42,047 nt of DNA from Marinimicrobium sp. (GTDB lineage: Bacteria; Pseudomonadota; Gammaproteobacteria; Pseudomonadales; Cellvibrionaceae). This document shows, in pieces, positions 32,873 to 42,047 of the stretch (position 1 is its first letter; each line of letters opens with the position of its first letter). The DNA lies in the NCBI GenBank assembly GCA_027322215.1, contig DAHVRW010000002.1, positions 1 through 42,047 of the forward strand, given 5' to 3'. The position numbers and the translations under genes were made by a program. The notes under the pieces were generated by a model. It was not told the origin of the DNA. It did no database searches and worked only from the letters and a program-made list of their open reading frames with translations.

Positions 32873-33592
32873 TTACTCGGCTAGCGCCGCCTTTTGCATT
32901 TCGTGCAATTGCGCGATTCCTTTTTTCGCTAATGCCATCATGGCGGCCAGCTCCGCTTCGGTAAACGGCTCCATTTCGGCTGTGCCTTGCACCTCGATCA
33001 AACCGCCATCATCCCCCATCACGACGTTCATATCAGTCCCGGCCTGAGAATCCTCGGGGTAATCCAAATCCAGCACCGGCTGTCCTTGATAAATACCCAC
33101 TGAGACCGAAGCGATGGCGCGCTTTAAGGGCTCGGTACTAATGTGCCCGCTGTTTTGCAGGAACCTAACCGCGTCGGCCAGCGCCACCCACGCACCGGTG
33201 ATGGAGGCGGTGCGCGTGCCGCCATCGGCCTGAATCACATCACAATCCACGTGAATGGTGTGCTCACCGAGCGCACGCAAGTCCACCGCGGCGCGCAACG
33301 AGCGACCAATCAGCCGCTGAATCTCCACCGTACGTCCACCTTGTTTGCCCCGCGCCGCTTCGCGACCCATGCGCGTGTTGGTAGAGCGGGGCAACATCCC
33401 GTACTCGGCCGTAAGCCAACCCTGACCCTGCCCCCGTAAAAACGGCGGCACACCCTCGACCACACTGGCGGTGCAAATTACTTTAGTATCCCCAAACTCC
33501 ACCAGCACGGAACCCTCGGCGTGTTTTGTATAGCCGCGGGTCAAACGCACGGGTCTCAATTGATCGGGCTGGCGTCCACTGGGGCGTTGCAT
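32873..33592 (-). CDS. rph: Ribonuclease PH
   Basis: [85 protein letters not shown] extends to 33634. Confidence 0.97.
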   Translation of the reverse strand: MQRPSGRQPDQLRPVRLTRGYTKHAEGSVLVEFGDTKVICTASVVEGVPPFLRGQGQGWLTAEYGMLPRSTNTRMGREAARGKQGGRTVEIQRLIGRSLRAAVDLRALGEHTIHVDCDVIQADGGTRTASITGAWVALADAVRFLQNSGHISTEPLKRAIASVSVGIYQGQPVLDLDYPEDSQAGTDMNVVMGDDGGLIEVQGTAEMEPFTEAELAAMMALAKKGIAQLHEMQKAALAE

Positions 33593-33752
33593 AGGCGGTC
33601 CTGTCTGGTTGTGATTGAATGGGCGATCGGCCAAGCTGTGTTAATAAGTTGTGTTAATATTTGTAAAGCCCAAGCAGGGCTGTATTACTGGAGCGAACTT
33701 TACCAGCTCTCACGAACAATCGTAACCGCCTACCGCGAATGGGGACCACTTG

Positions 33753-34655
33753 ATGACACGCAGCATGACCGGCTTCGCCCGGCAGGAACAGACATTTTCT
33801 TGGGGCAATGCCATTTGGGAGCTGCGCAGTGTTAATCACCGCTACCTGGAAACCAGTTTCCGCCTGCCCGACACCCTGCGCGAGCTCGAGCCCAAACTGC
33901 GAGACGCCGTTCGCCAGACATTGCAACGGGGCAAACTCGAAGCCACCTTGCACCTGCAACTGGAGCAAGCCAGCGAACAAACGATTGGTTTGAACATGGA
34001 GCGCGTTCGTCAGCTGGCCCTGGCCGGTCAACAAATCACCGCGCAACTGGATCAGGCCGCACCCATTAACCCACTGGAAATACTCCGATGGCCAGGCGTG
34101 ATACAGGAGGCGGAGCTGGACCGGGAAACCATGCAGCAAGCCGTTTTGAAACTGTTTGACAGCAGCTTGCAGCAATTGGTTGAACACCGCACTCGCGAAG
34201 GCGCCGAGCTGGAACAACACCTTCTGCAGCGGCTGAGCACCATCAGCGAACACGTGGTCCACCTACGCCAGCGTATGCCCGACATCATTCAAGCCCAGAG
34301 GGAGAAGCTGCAATCCAAAATCGCCGCCCTGCAAGTGGAACTCGACCCGGAGCGTCTGGAACAAGAGATTGCCTTACTGGCCCAAAAAGCCGACGTGGAC
34401 GAAGAGCTGGACCGCCTCGACACCCACGTCATCGAAGTCAAACACACCCTCAAGCAAAGCAGTTCTCTGGGCCGACGCCTCGATTTTTTAATGCAAGAAC
34501 TCAACCGCGAAGCGAACACCTTATCGTCAAAGGCCGTGGTAGCCGAAACGACTCAAGTGGCGGTGGAGCTGAAGGTATTGATTGAGCAAATGCGGGAGCA
34601 GGTGCAGAATATTGAGTCATTTTTATCGCCTGACGACTATTGTAGGCGACGTTAA
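33753..34655 (+). CDS. yicC: YicC family endoribonuclease-like protein
   Basis: MTRSMTGFARQEQTFSWGNAIWELRSVNHRYLETSFRLPD; ends FLSPDDYCRRR. Confidence 0.95.
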   Translation: MTRSMTGFARQEQTFSWGNAIWELRSVNHRYLETSFRLPDTLRELEPKLRDAVRQTLQRGKLEATLHLQLEQASEQTIGLNMERVRQLALAGQQITAQLDQAAPINPLEILRWPGVIQEAELDRETMQQAVLKLFDSSLQQLVEHRTREGAELEQHLLQRLSTISEHVVHLRQRMPDIIQAQREKLQSKIAALQVELDPERLEQEIALLAQKADVDEELDRLDTHVIEVKHTLKQSSSLGRRLDFLMQELNREANTLSSKAVVAETTQVAVELKVLIEQMREQVQNIESFLSPDDYCRRR

Positions 34656-34772
34656 TCACTGCGAGTAAATCGACCATAGATTACCGGTGCGGCTGAACGG
34701 GCTCGAGCCCAGACGCCGCCTACACAGTCACACCACATTACCCCCGGCGGCTTGCCCCACGGCTCACTTTCA

Positions 34773-35183
34773 TCACTCTCCCTTTTTTGAAATCGCCACA
34801 CCCTGCTCAGCGAAAACCTCCTGAGCCACTTTCAATGCGTTGAGCGCGCGGGGGAAACCGACGTAGGGAATCAGGTGCATGATGCAGCCGATAATTTCGT
34901 CTGGGGTTAAGCCGACGTTGAGACCGGTGATCACGTGCATGCCAATTTGCGGTGTGCCTTGAGCCACCAGGGCTGAAATCGTGGTAAGTACCTTTTGTTT
35001 GTTATCCAAGCCGGGGCGGGCATAAATATCACCAAAGGCAAACTCCACTACCAACCGGGTCAGGTCCGGGGCTACGTCCTTAAAGCTTTCACCGACTTCC
35101 ATATGGCCCGTGGGGCTTTGGTCGTTAGGCACCGTTAACTCTTCGAGCTTTGCCATGCCTTTCTGGTAGCGATCGCTGGTCAT
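34773..35183 (-). CDS. Carboxymuconolactone decarboxylase family protein
   Basis: MTSDRYQKGMAKLEEL...LTTISALVAQGTPQIGMHVITGLNVGLTPDEIIGCIMHLIPYVGFPRALNAL; RBS-proximal ATG at 35183, longer ORF to 35318. Confidence 0.88.
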   Translation of the reverse strand: MTSDRYQKGMAKLEELTVPNDQSPTGHMEVGESFKDVAPDLTRLVVEFAFGDIYARPGLDNKQKVLTTISALVAQGTPQIGMHVITGLNVGLTPDEIIGCIMHLIPYVGFPRALNALKVAQEVFAEQGVAISKKGE

Positions 35184-35484
35184 AACTATCTCCTTAAACG
35201 AGGGGGATATTCGGAATGTGATGGATGGAGCCGGTCCGGGAGTGCAAACCGGGCACTGTTGGCGCAGCGGCGGACATGCTAGAGCCGAAGCGACGCCATG
35301 CAGCTTTGTGGACACCATTGTAAACGAAGCGCAATTTATCGCGAGGTTCCCAGGCCAAACCGTCGGGACCAGCGGTTGGCGTCACGGGCCTGCAGTCGTG
35401 GCGAATTGCGAAAACACAGACTACGCTAGATGGAGAGACGCGCCTTTCGATAACCTAATTCAATTACATAAAAAGAACATTGCT

Positions 35485-38238
35485 ATGTTTCCACGCCTGT
35501 TACTTTCGTTGTCTTTTCTAATCGTGCTGAGCGCCTGTAGCGGCTCATCGGGTTCTGCCTCCGTTGTGGAGCCACCGACGGAAGTTCCAACCGATCCGGC
35601 GCTGGAGCCGGAGCCGTCGCCACGCGGCAGTCAAATAGCGCCGTTTGTGCTGCCTTTTGACGACGCCAGCGACGGTGTCACCCATATGGGCACGCGCTTG
35701 AATCATGTGCCGGCGGGCAAGTTCGGCTCATTGATTGTCAATGATGATGGGCATTTCGCCTTTGAGAGCTCCGCTCAGCGGGAGCGTTTTTGGGGCGTGA
35801 ACATCACCGCCCGCTCGGCCTTTCCCACCGAGCAGGATGCTGAGGCGGTGGCTGGGCGCCTGGCCAAATTCGGCGTAAACCTGGTGCGCTTCCATCACAT
35901 GGATCACAACTGGGGTGGTCTAGGACTGATTGATTACAGCCAGGGCAACTCACAGCACTTCAATACAAAGGCGCTTCAGCGGCTGGATTATTTCATCGCC
36001 CAGCTCAAAAACCAGGGCATCTACACCAACCTCAACCTTATTAATGCCCGTGAGTTTATGGCCAGCGACGGCATTCCCGCCTCAATTGGTGAACATGAGT
36101 GGGACGAGCTGGACTGGAAAGAGCGGCAAATTATGGGGTTTTTTATTCCAGAGATTCGTGCGCTGGAACAAGTCTACGCGTACGAACTGCTCACCCGGGT
36201 CAACCCTTACACGAAACTGACCTACGCCCAAGACCCAGCCATTGCCTTTGTGGAAATCAACAATGAGAACAGCCTATTCCAACAATATTTGGACGGCAAC
36301 ATGGACCTTTGGCCCGACTCCATCCGTGCACTTTTGCAGGAGAAGTGGAATCAGTGGTTAGCCGAGGAGCACGACGACACGGCGGCAATGGCGAAGGCGT
36401 GGGGTGCCCGAGAGGAGTCTTTTGGCAGCGAAATGCTAACCGCGCTCGATAGCAGTGCATTTACCCACGATGACGCCGGCTGGGTTTTGGAAAGGCACAG
36501 TGGCGCTCAGGCTCAGGCAATTGTGAATGCCCACGACCGAACTGGCGCGCGCATTAAGGTGACCGAAAGCGGCACCGAAGGCTGGCATGTGCAACTGGTG
36601 CATCCCGGGTTGAGCATCACCGACGGCGAACTGTACACCTTGTCTTTCGCCCTGCGCTCACCGGATTACGACTCCATCTCAGTGGCACTGCAACAGGATT
36701 ATGGAAACTATGAACTGCGGGTCCCATACCAACTGACACCCAGCAACCAGTGGCAGGAGTACAAGTTTACGTTTGTTGGCCCGGAGGACGACGACAACCT
36801 TCGCCTGGCTTTTAGTGGCCTGGGCACGGCGACGGGGCAGCTCGATCTGTCCGAGGTGAGCTTGCGTCGTGGCGGCTCCATAGGCCAGTTGCCCGCTGGC
36901 CAGACCCTAGAGGCGAAAACCGTTGCACTTAACCTGCGCAACAACGGTTACACCATCGAGCGCAACCGGGAATGGATGCGTTTTCTCCGTGCTCTGGAAC
37001 AGAACTATTGGAGCGACATGCACGATTACGTGAAGAACGGGCTGGGATTCAACGGCCTGGTCACCGGGACTCAGTTGATGAACAGCCCGCCGAGCACCCA
37101 GAACGAATACCCGTTTATCGACGCTCACGCCTATTGGCAGCACCCGGCATTTCCGGGCGTGGCCTGGGACTCAGCCAATTGGACCGTGGGCAACGAATCC
37201 ATGGTCAACACCCTAAACAACACAATCCATCAGCTGGCTGGTCAGCGGATCGCGGATAAACCGTTTACCGTTTCCGAATACCAACACGCATCGCCCAACA
37301 CCTTCTCCAGCGAAGCGCCGCTGCTGGTCGCCGCCTACGGGGCGTTGCAGGATTGGGACGGCATTTATCTGTTTGCCTACGATGCGCGCTACCGGGACAC
37401 CAACGATTTGGACGGCCACTGGGATGCGGGTTTTTTCGATAACTTCTTCGATATGAACCAACACCCGAGCAAGATGGCCAACATGGCGTTGGGGGTCAAT
37501 TTGTTCCGGCGAGCCGATGTGGCGCCCGCTGAGCAACAGGTGCGATTGAACTTCAGTGCCGACCGGGAGCTCGACATTCTGGCCAGCCGGGGCAGTGCCT
37601 GGAACGTGGCCAACGCCTCGCACCTGGCGCCGCCGCCAAGGCTCGCACATACCCACCGCCTGGCGTTGGATACAAACGACACACCACAAGGCGTTGATGA
37701 ACCGCCTTCCATGGATAACGGGCACGTGGTGGTCGCCGATACCGAACAGCTAACGTGGGACTTAAGCCGTGCCGGAAAAGGCGTGGTGCTAGTGGACACC
37801 GACCGCACAAAGGCGGTGATTGGCTTTATCGATGACCGGGAGTTTGACCTAGGCGGCGTTAACATCGCCGTGCATAAAACGGAGCATGATTGGGCCACCG
37901 TGGCCCTCAGTGCCCAAAGCGGCAATCTGGCGCAGCCACAAGGCGCCGCCAGTTTACTGTTGGTCACCACCGGCCTAACCGACAATACCGGCATGGCCTG
38001 GAACAGCGCACGCACCTCCGTCGGCACGGACTGGGGACGAAGCCCGAGCCGAGTGGAAATCATTCCGCTCACGCTCACGCTGCCTTACCCCGCCGAGCGG
38101 ATCCGCGTATGGACTTTGGATTCCAGGGGCCAGCGCGATCACGCCCTGCCGGTGCATGACGCCGAGGGTCGCAGTCGTCTGGAGCTGGACGGCTCCACCG
38201 CCACACTGTGGTATGAAATCGATGTACAGGCGCACTAG
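35485..38238 (+). CDS. Clan GH-A-like glycoside hydrolase lipoprotein with inserted CBM-like beta-sandwich
   Basis: Lipobox LIVLSAC; FWGVNITARSAFP...GVNLVRFHHMDHNW; candidate acid/base FVEINNENS and nucleophile FTVSEYQ; CBM4/9-like segment between them; start taken at MFPRLLLS. Confidence 0.8.
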   Translation: MFPRLLLSLSFLIVLSACSGSSGSASVVEPPTEVPTDPALEPEPSPRGSQIAPFVLPFDDASDGVTHMGTRLNHVPAGKFGSLIVNDDGHFAFESSAQRERFWGVNITARSAFPTEQDAEAVAGRLAKFGVNLVRFHHMDHNWGGLGLIDYSQGNSQHFNTKALQRLDYFIAQLKNQGIYTNLNLINAREFMASDGIPASIGEHEWDELDWKERQIMGFFIPEIRALEQVYAYELLTRVNPYTKLTYAQDPAIAFVEINNENSLFQQYLDGNMDLWPDSIRALLQEKWNQWLAEEHDDTAAMAKAWGAREESFGSEMLTALDSSAFTHDDAGWVLERHSGAQAQAIVNAHDRTGARIKVTESGTEGWHVQLVHPGLSITDGELYTLSFALRSPDYDSISVALQQDYGNYELRVPYQLTPSNQWQEYKFTFVGPEDDDNLRLAFSGLGTATGQLDLSEVSLRRGGSIGQLPAGQTLEAKTVALNLRNNGYTIERNREWMRFLRALEQNYWSDMHDYVKNGLGFNGLVTGTQLMNSPPSTQNEYPFIDAHAYWQHPAFPGVAWDSANWTVGNESMVNTLNNTIHQLAGQRIADKPFTVSEYQHASPNTFSSEAPLLVAAYGALQDWDGIYLFAYDARYRDTNDLDGHWDAGFFDNFFDMNQHPSKMANMALGVNLFRRADVAPAEQQVRLNFSADRELDILASRGSAWNVANASHLAPPPRLAHTHRLALDTNDTPQGVDEPPSMDNGHVVVADTEQLTWDLSRAGKGVVLVDTDRTKAVIGFIDDREFDLGGVNIAVHKTEHDWATVALSAQSGNLAQPQGAASLLLVTTGLTDNTGMAWNSARTSVGTDWGRSPSRVEIIPLTLTLPYPAERIRVWTLDSRGQRDHALPVHDAEGRSRLELDGSTATLWYEIDVQAH

Positions 38239-38276
38239 CACTACCACCTTGTGGCACCGTACAAACCAGTGGAAAC

Positions 38277-38290
38277 TTGAGATATATCAA
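38277..38290 (+). promoter_or_regulatory. Putative FNR/Anr binding site upstream of the nap operon
   Basis: TTGAGATATATCAA versus TTGAT-N4-ATCAA (9 of 10 conserved positions), 84 bp upstream of napE ATG (centre to start). Confidence 0.8.
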
Positions 38291-38367
38291 GACAAAGCAA
38301 CCCGGTTCTACTACGCTTATACACAAAAGACCGGTATGCTCATATCTGTTTGTCGTTTGGAGGTGGC

Positions 38368-38538
38368 ATGGACTCATCCGAGCCGATCACAGCCAAGGAA
38401 GAAAAGCGCCGCGAGTGGCGCCTTTTCCTTTTTATTGTCGTTTTTTTGTTTCCCATTCTGTCCGTGATACTGGTTGCCGGCTTCGGCTTTAGTATCTGGA
38501 TGTATCAGCTATTTGCTGGCCCACCCACGGTTGGCTAA
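38368..38538 (+). CDS. napE: Periplasmic nitrate reductase-associated membrane protein NapE
   Basis: 56 aa MDSSEPITAKEEKRREWRLFLFIVVFLFPILSVILVAGFGFSIWMYQLFAGPP; RBS ggaggtgg. Confidence 0.88.
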   Translation: MDSSEPITAKEEKRREWRLFLFIVVFLFPILSVILVAGFGFSIWMYQLFAGPPTVG

Positions 38539-38549
38539 CGGAGGCGCGC

Positions 38550-38867
38550 ATGTCCAGCACCATTGATCGGGGCGCCAGCATTATCGCTCGCGCGCCCGCC
38601 GAGCCAGAGCTACACATAGCCAGCTTGGTAATCCATGCCCGCCCCGAGAGGCTGGCTCAGGTTAGGCAGTGGCTGCTCGAGCAGCCCAATATGGAAATCC
38701 ACGCCGAGGACGAGCGCGGCAAGCTGGTCGTAGTTACCGAGCATGAGCGTGCTCAACCGATTCTCGACTTGATCGACCGCGCCAATGACTTACCCGGCGT
38801 GGCCAATGCCGCGCTGGTCTATCACGAAATCCTCACGGAGCTCGAATCAGAAGAGGAGCTAGAATAA
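38550..38867 (+). CDS. napD: NapD, NapA signal-peptide-binding chaperone
   Basis: HIASLVIHARPERLAQVRQWLLEQPNMEIHAEDERGKLVVV; directly before napA. Confidence 0.93.
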   Translation: MSSTIDRGASIIARAPAEPELHIASLVIHARPERLAQVRQWLLEQPNMEIHAEDERGKLVVVTEHERAQPILDLIDRANDLPGVANAALVYHEILTELESEEELE

Positions 38868-41372
38868 ATGAAGCTTACCCGCCGCCAATTTGCGAAAGCC
38901 AACGCCGCTGCCGTGGCCGCCTCCGCCGTCGGCATACAAATGCCTGCGGCCGCCAGCAATCTCATCACCAACCAAGACCTGACCCGGCTGAAATGGAGCA
39001 AGGCGCCATGCCGCTTTTGCGGGGTTGGCTGCGGGGTTATGGTCGCCACGCACAGCGACCGAGTCGTTGCCACCCACGGTGACGTGCGTGCCGATGTAAA
39101 CCGGGGCATCAACTGCGTTAAAGGCTACTTTCTGTCAAAAATTCTGTACGGCCCGGACCGGCTTCACCAACCGCTGCTGCGCATGCGCAATGGCCAGTAC
39201 CACAAGCAGGGCGAGTTTCAGGAAGTGAGCTGGGATGTCGCACTGGATTTGCTGGCGGATAAATTCAAAGAAGCCATTCGCGAACACGGCCCCGAAAGCG
39301 TGGCCATGCTCGGTTCCGGGCAGTGGACCATTTGGGAAGCCTACGCCGCCGCCAAGCTGTTCAAAGGCGGCTTACGCAGTAACAACCTTGACCCCAACGC
39401 CCGGCACTGTATGGCCTCAGCCGCCACGGGCTTTATGCGCACCTTTGGCATCGACGAGCCCATGGGCTGCTACGACGACATCGAGCACGCCGATGCGTTT
39501 GTGCTGTGGGGCTCGAATATGGCCGAGATGCACCCGGTGCTCTGGAGCCGGCTCACCGATCGGCGGCTGTCCAACGATCACGTGGAAGTGGCGGTTATGT
39601 CGCCCTACGAAACCCGCAGCTTTGAGCTGGCGGATATTCCCATCATCTTTAAGCCACAAACCGACCTGATCATTCTCAACTACATTGCCAATCACATTAT
39701 TGAATCCGGCAACGTCAACACCGATTTTGTTAATAAGCACACGCGCTTTGTGAAGGGCCAAACCGATATCGGCTACGGCCTGCGCCCCGAAGACCCGCGC
39801 CAACAAGCGGCCGCCGGCGCACACGACCCCGGAGCCGCCACGGACATTGACTTCGACCAGTTCGCCGAATTTGTACGTCCCTATACACTGAAGCGGGCGG
39901 TGGAGGAAACGGGCGTTTCAGAAAGCTATCTGCGCCGGCTGGCAGAAATTTACGCCGACCCCAACAAAAAAGTCATGTCCCTGTGGACCATGGGCTTTAA
40001 CCAGCACACCCGCGGTGTCTGGGCCAACAACATGGCCTACAACCTACACCTGCTCACCGGTAAAATATCCGAGCCGGGCAACAGCCCCTTTTCGCTTACC
40101 GGCCAGCCTTCGGCGTGTGGCTCCGCCCGGGAAGTGGGCACCTTCGCACACCGCTTACCCGCCGACATGATGGTAACCAATGACGAACATCGGGCCTTTG
40201 CGGAGGATGTGTGGAAACTGCCAAAGGGCACCATACCCAGCAAAATTGGCTTCGATGCCGTGGCCCAAAGCCGGGCGCTCAAAGACAGCAAACTGCGGGT
40301 TTACTGGACCCAGGTCACTAACAATATTCAGGCCGGCCCCAACCTGATGCAGGAGACGTTGCCCGGCTGGCGTAACCCCGATGCCTTTGTGGTGGTTTCG
40401 GATGTGTACCCCACCGTTTCCGCCCAGGCGGCGGATATGATTCTGCCCGCCGCCATGTGGGTAGAAAAAGAAGGCGCCTTTGGCAACGCCGAGCGTCGCA
40501 CCCAGTTCTGGCAGCAGTTGGTGCCACCCCCGGGCAATGCCCGCTCCGACCTATGGCAATTGGTGGAAATTTCCAAACGCATTACCACTGACGACGTCTG
40601 GCCCCAGGCGCTTCTGGACCAGGCACCGGAGTACAAGGGCAAGACCCTATACGAAGTCCTCTACACCAACGGCCAGGTCAATGCCTTCTCCAATGAGGAG
40701 CGCAATCCGGATTACGCCAATATGGAAGCCGATCATTTCGGTTTCTATATTCAAAAAGGTCTGTTCGAAGAATACGCCCGCTTTGGCCGGGGCAAAGGCC
40801 ACGATCTGGCGCCGTTCGATACCTATCACCAGGTTCGGGGGCTACGCTGGCCGGTGGTCAACGGTCAGGAAACCCTGTGGCGCTACCGAGAGGGCTACGA
40901 CCCCTATGTGGAAAAAGGCTCAGAAGTGCAGTTTTACGGCAAGCCGGACAACCGCGCGCTGATTTACGCACTGCCCTATGAGCCTCCGGCGGAATCGCCA
41001 GATGAGGAATACCCGTTCTGGCTCAGCACCGGCCGGGTGCTGGAGCACTGGCACACAGGCACGATGACCCAACGGGTAGAAGAACTAAACCTGGCGATGC
41101 CCTACGCGCTGGTATATATGAATTTTGAGGATGCTCGGGAGCAGGGCTTTCGTCGGGGCAGTGAGGTACGAGTAATCAGCCGTCGCGGCAATATACGCGC
41201 CCGGGTGGAAACTCGGGGCCGCGTCCGACCGCCACGGGGTTTGATTTATGTTCCGTTTTTCGACGCCAACCGTCTGATCAACAAAGTGACACTGGACGCC
41301 ACCGATCCCATTTCCTTGCAGACCGACTATAAAAAGTGTGCGGTTCGCCTAGAACTGGTCAGCTTGGCCTAA
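38868..41372 (+). CDS. napA: Periplasmic nitrate reductase catalytic subunit (Mo-bis-MGD, Tat substrate)
   Basis: Tat signal LTRRQFAKA; 4Fe-4S motif [12 protein letters not shown]...GINCVKGYF; Mo ligand Cys in [18 protein letters not shown]. Confidence 0.98.
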   Translation: MKLTRRQFAKANAAAVAASAVGIQMPAAASNLITNQDLTRLKWSKAPCRFCGVGCGVMVATHSDRVVATHGDVRADVNRGINCVKGYFLSKILYGPDRLHQPLLRMRNGQYHKQGEFQEVSWDVALDLLADKFKEAIREHGPESVAMLGSGQWTIWEAYAAAKLFKGGLRSNNLDPNARHCMASAATGFMRTFGIDEPMGCYDDIEHADAFVLWGSNMAEMHPVLWSRLTDRRLSNDHVEVAVMSPYETRSFELADIPIIFKPQTDLIILNYIANHIIESGNVNTDFVNKHTRFVKGQTDIGYGLRPEDPRQQAAAGAHDPGAATDIDFDQFAEFVRPYTLKRAVEETGVSESYLRRLAEIYADPNKKVMSLWTMGFNQHTRGVWANNMAYNLHLLTGKISEPGNSPFSLTGQPSACGSAREVGTFAHRLPADMMVTNDEHRAFAEDVWKLPKGTIPSKIGFDAVAQSRALKDSKLRVYWTQVTNNIQAGPNLMQETLPGWRNPDAFVVVSDVYPTVSAQAADMILPAAMWVEKEGAFGNAERRTQFWQQLVPPPGNARSDLWQLVEISKRITTDDVWPQALLDQAPEYKGKTLYEVLYTNGQVNAFSNEERNPDYANMEADHFGFYIQKGLFEEYARFGRGKGHDLAPFDTYHQVRGLRWPVVNGQETLWRYREGYDPYVEKGSEVQFYGKPDNRALIYALPYEPPAESPDEEYPFWLSTGRVLEHWHTGTMTQRVEELNLAMPYALVYMNFEDAREQGFRRGSEVRVISRRGNIRARVETRGRVRPPRGLIYVPFFDANRLINKVTLDATDPISLQTDYKKCAVRLELVSLA

Positions 41373-41377
41373 GGAGA

Positions 41378-41893
41378 ATGACTGTGAAACAGCTCCCCCT
41401 ATTGGCACTGCTTCTGCCCCTGGCATTGTGGGCCCAAACTCCGCCACTAAACCCGGCCCATGTCATGGCCGACCCAGACGACTCATCCCTTGATGCACCG
41501 GCCCCCAGTGGGCTGCGCCCCGGTGGCACCCTCAGCCAGGAGCTTGAGGCCCCTCCCATCGCCGACCCCCGTTCGGCGCTGGAGCGCAGGCCCCGTAACT
41601 GGCCACAGCAGCCGCCGGTGATCCCGCACAGCATTCGGGGCATTCAGGTTACCAAAAACGTTAACCAGTGCCTGGGTTGTCACAGCCGCACCGCGACGCA
41701 CATCAGCGGTGCGCCCATGGTCAGTATCACCCACTTTACCGACCGGGATGGGCAGGATTTGGCCGCCGTTTCACCAAGGCGTTACTTCTGTGTGAAATGC
41801 CATGTACCCCAAGCGAACACACGCCCGGCAAAAATCAGCACCTTCCAAAGTATTGACCAGGTGCTCGAACAAGCCATACAACTCGGCGAATAA
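41378..41893 (+). CDS. napB: Periplasmic nitrate reductase diheme cytochrome c subunit
   Basis: Signal peptide; two CXXCH motifs (CLGCH, CVKCH); follows napA. Confidence 0.95.
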   Translation: MTVKQLPLLALLLPLALWAQTPPLNPAHVMADPDDSSLDAPAPSGLRPGGTLSQELEAPPIADPRSALERRPRNWPQQPPVIPHSIRGIQVTKNVNQCLGCHSRTATHISGAPMVSITHFTDRDGQDLAAVSPRRYFCVKCHVPQANTRPAKISTFQSIDQVLEQAIQLGE

Positions 41894-41908
41894 GGAAGCG
41901 GCTCCGCT

Positions 41909-42047
41909 ATGCGTATCTGGAATTTCATTAAAAGCTATTGGCGCACCTTCAATCGGCCTGCCACGCACCTGAGCTTAGGGCTGCTGTCCATGGGTGGTTT
42001 TATTGCCGGCATTATTTTCTGGGGTGGTTTCAACACGGCCATGGAGT
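41909..42047 (+). CDS. napC: NapC/NirT tetraheme cytochrome c (partial, runs off window end)
   Basis: MRIWNFIKSYWRTFNRPATHLSLGLLSMGGFIAGIIFWGGFNTAME. Confidence 0.93.
   Translation, partial: MRIWNFIKSYWRTFNRPATHLSLGLLSMGGFIAGIIFWGGFNTAME

Noticed and set aside
35218-35484. N-terminal extension of the glycosidase ORF
   Set aside because: The lipoprotein signal peptide starts at 35485 (MFPRLLLSLSFLIVLSAC); upstream translation lacks signal features and overlaps the divergent promoter region of the carboxymuconolactone decarboxylase gene.

Overview
This 42 kb window is a GC-rich, gene-dense gammaproteobacterial chromosome segment. Gene content and order resemble the Pseudomonas/Cellvibrio-type core block: phoB-ubiA-ubiC; recG-oxyR; rpmG-rpmB-radC-coaBC-algC-argB-slmA-pyrE-crc-rph-yicC. 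Most of it is ordinary housekeeping. Accessory parts are: a four-repeat discoidin (F5/8C) plus fibronectin-III secreted protein with a long AT-rich upstream region; an apparent BCCT transporter / porin / orphan polyamine-type binding-protein operon whose BCCT lacks a normally conserved TM8 substrate-box tryptophan; a clan GH-A-like lipoprotein glycosidase with a carbohydrate-binding-like domain inserted between its catalytic motifs; and a nap (periplasmic nitrate reductase) operon starting at napE behind a near-consensus FNR/Anr box. I saw no rRNA, tRNA, CRISPR array or transposase. The best candidates for something undescribed are the BCCT/porin/SBP operon and the glycosidase. Neither is proven novel: all family calls come from reading translations and remembered motifs, with no database search.
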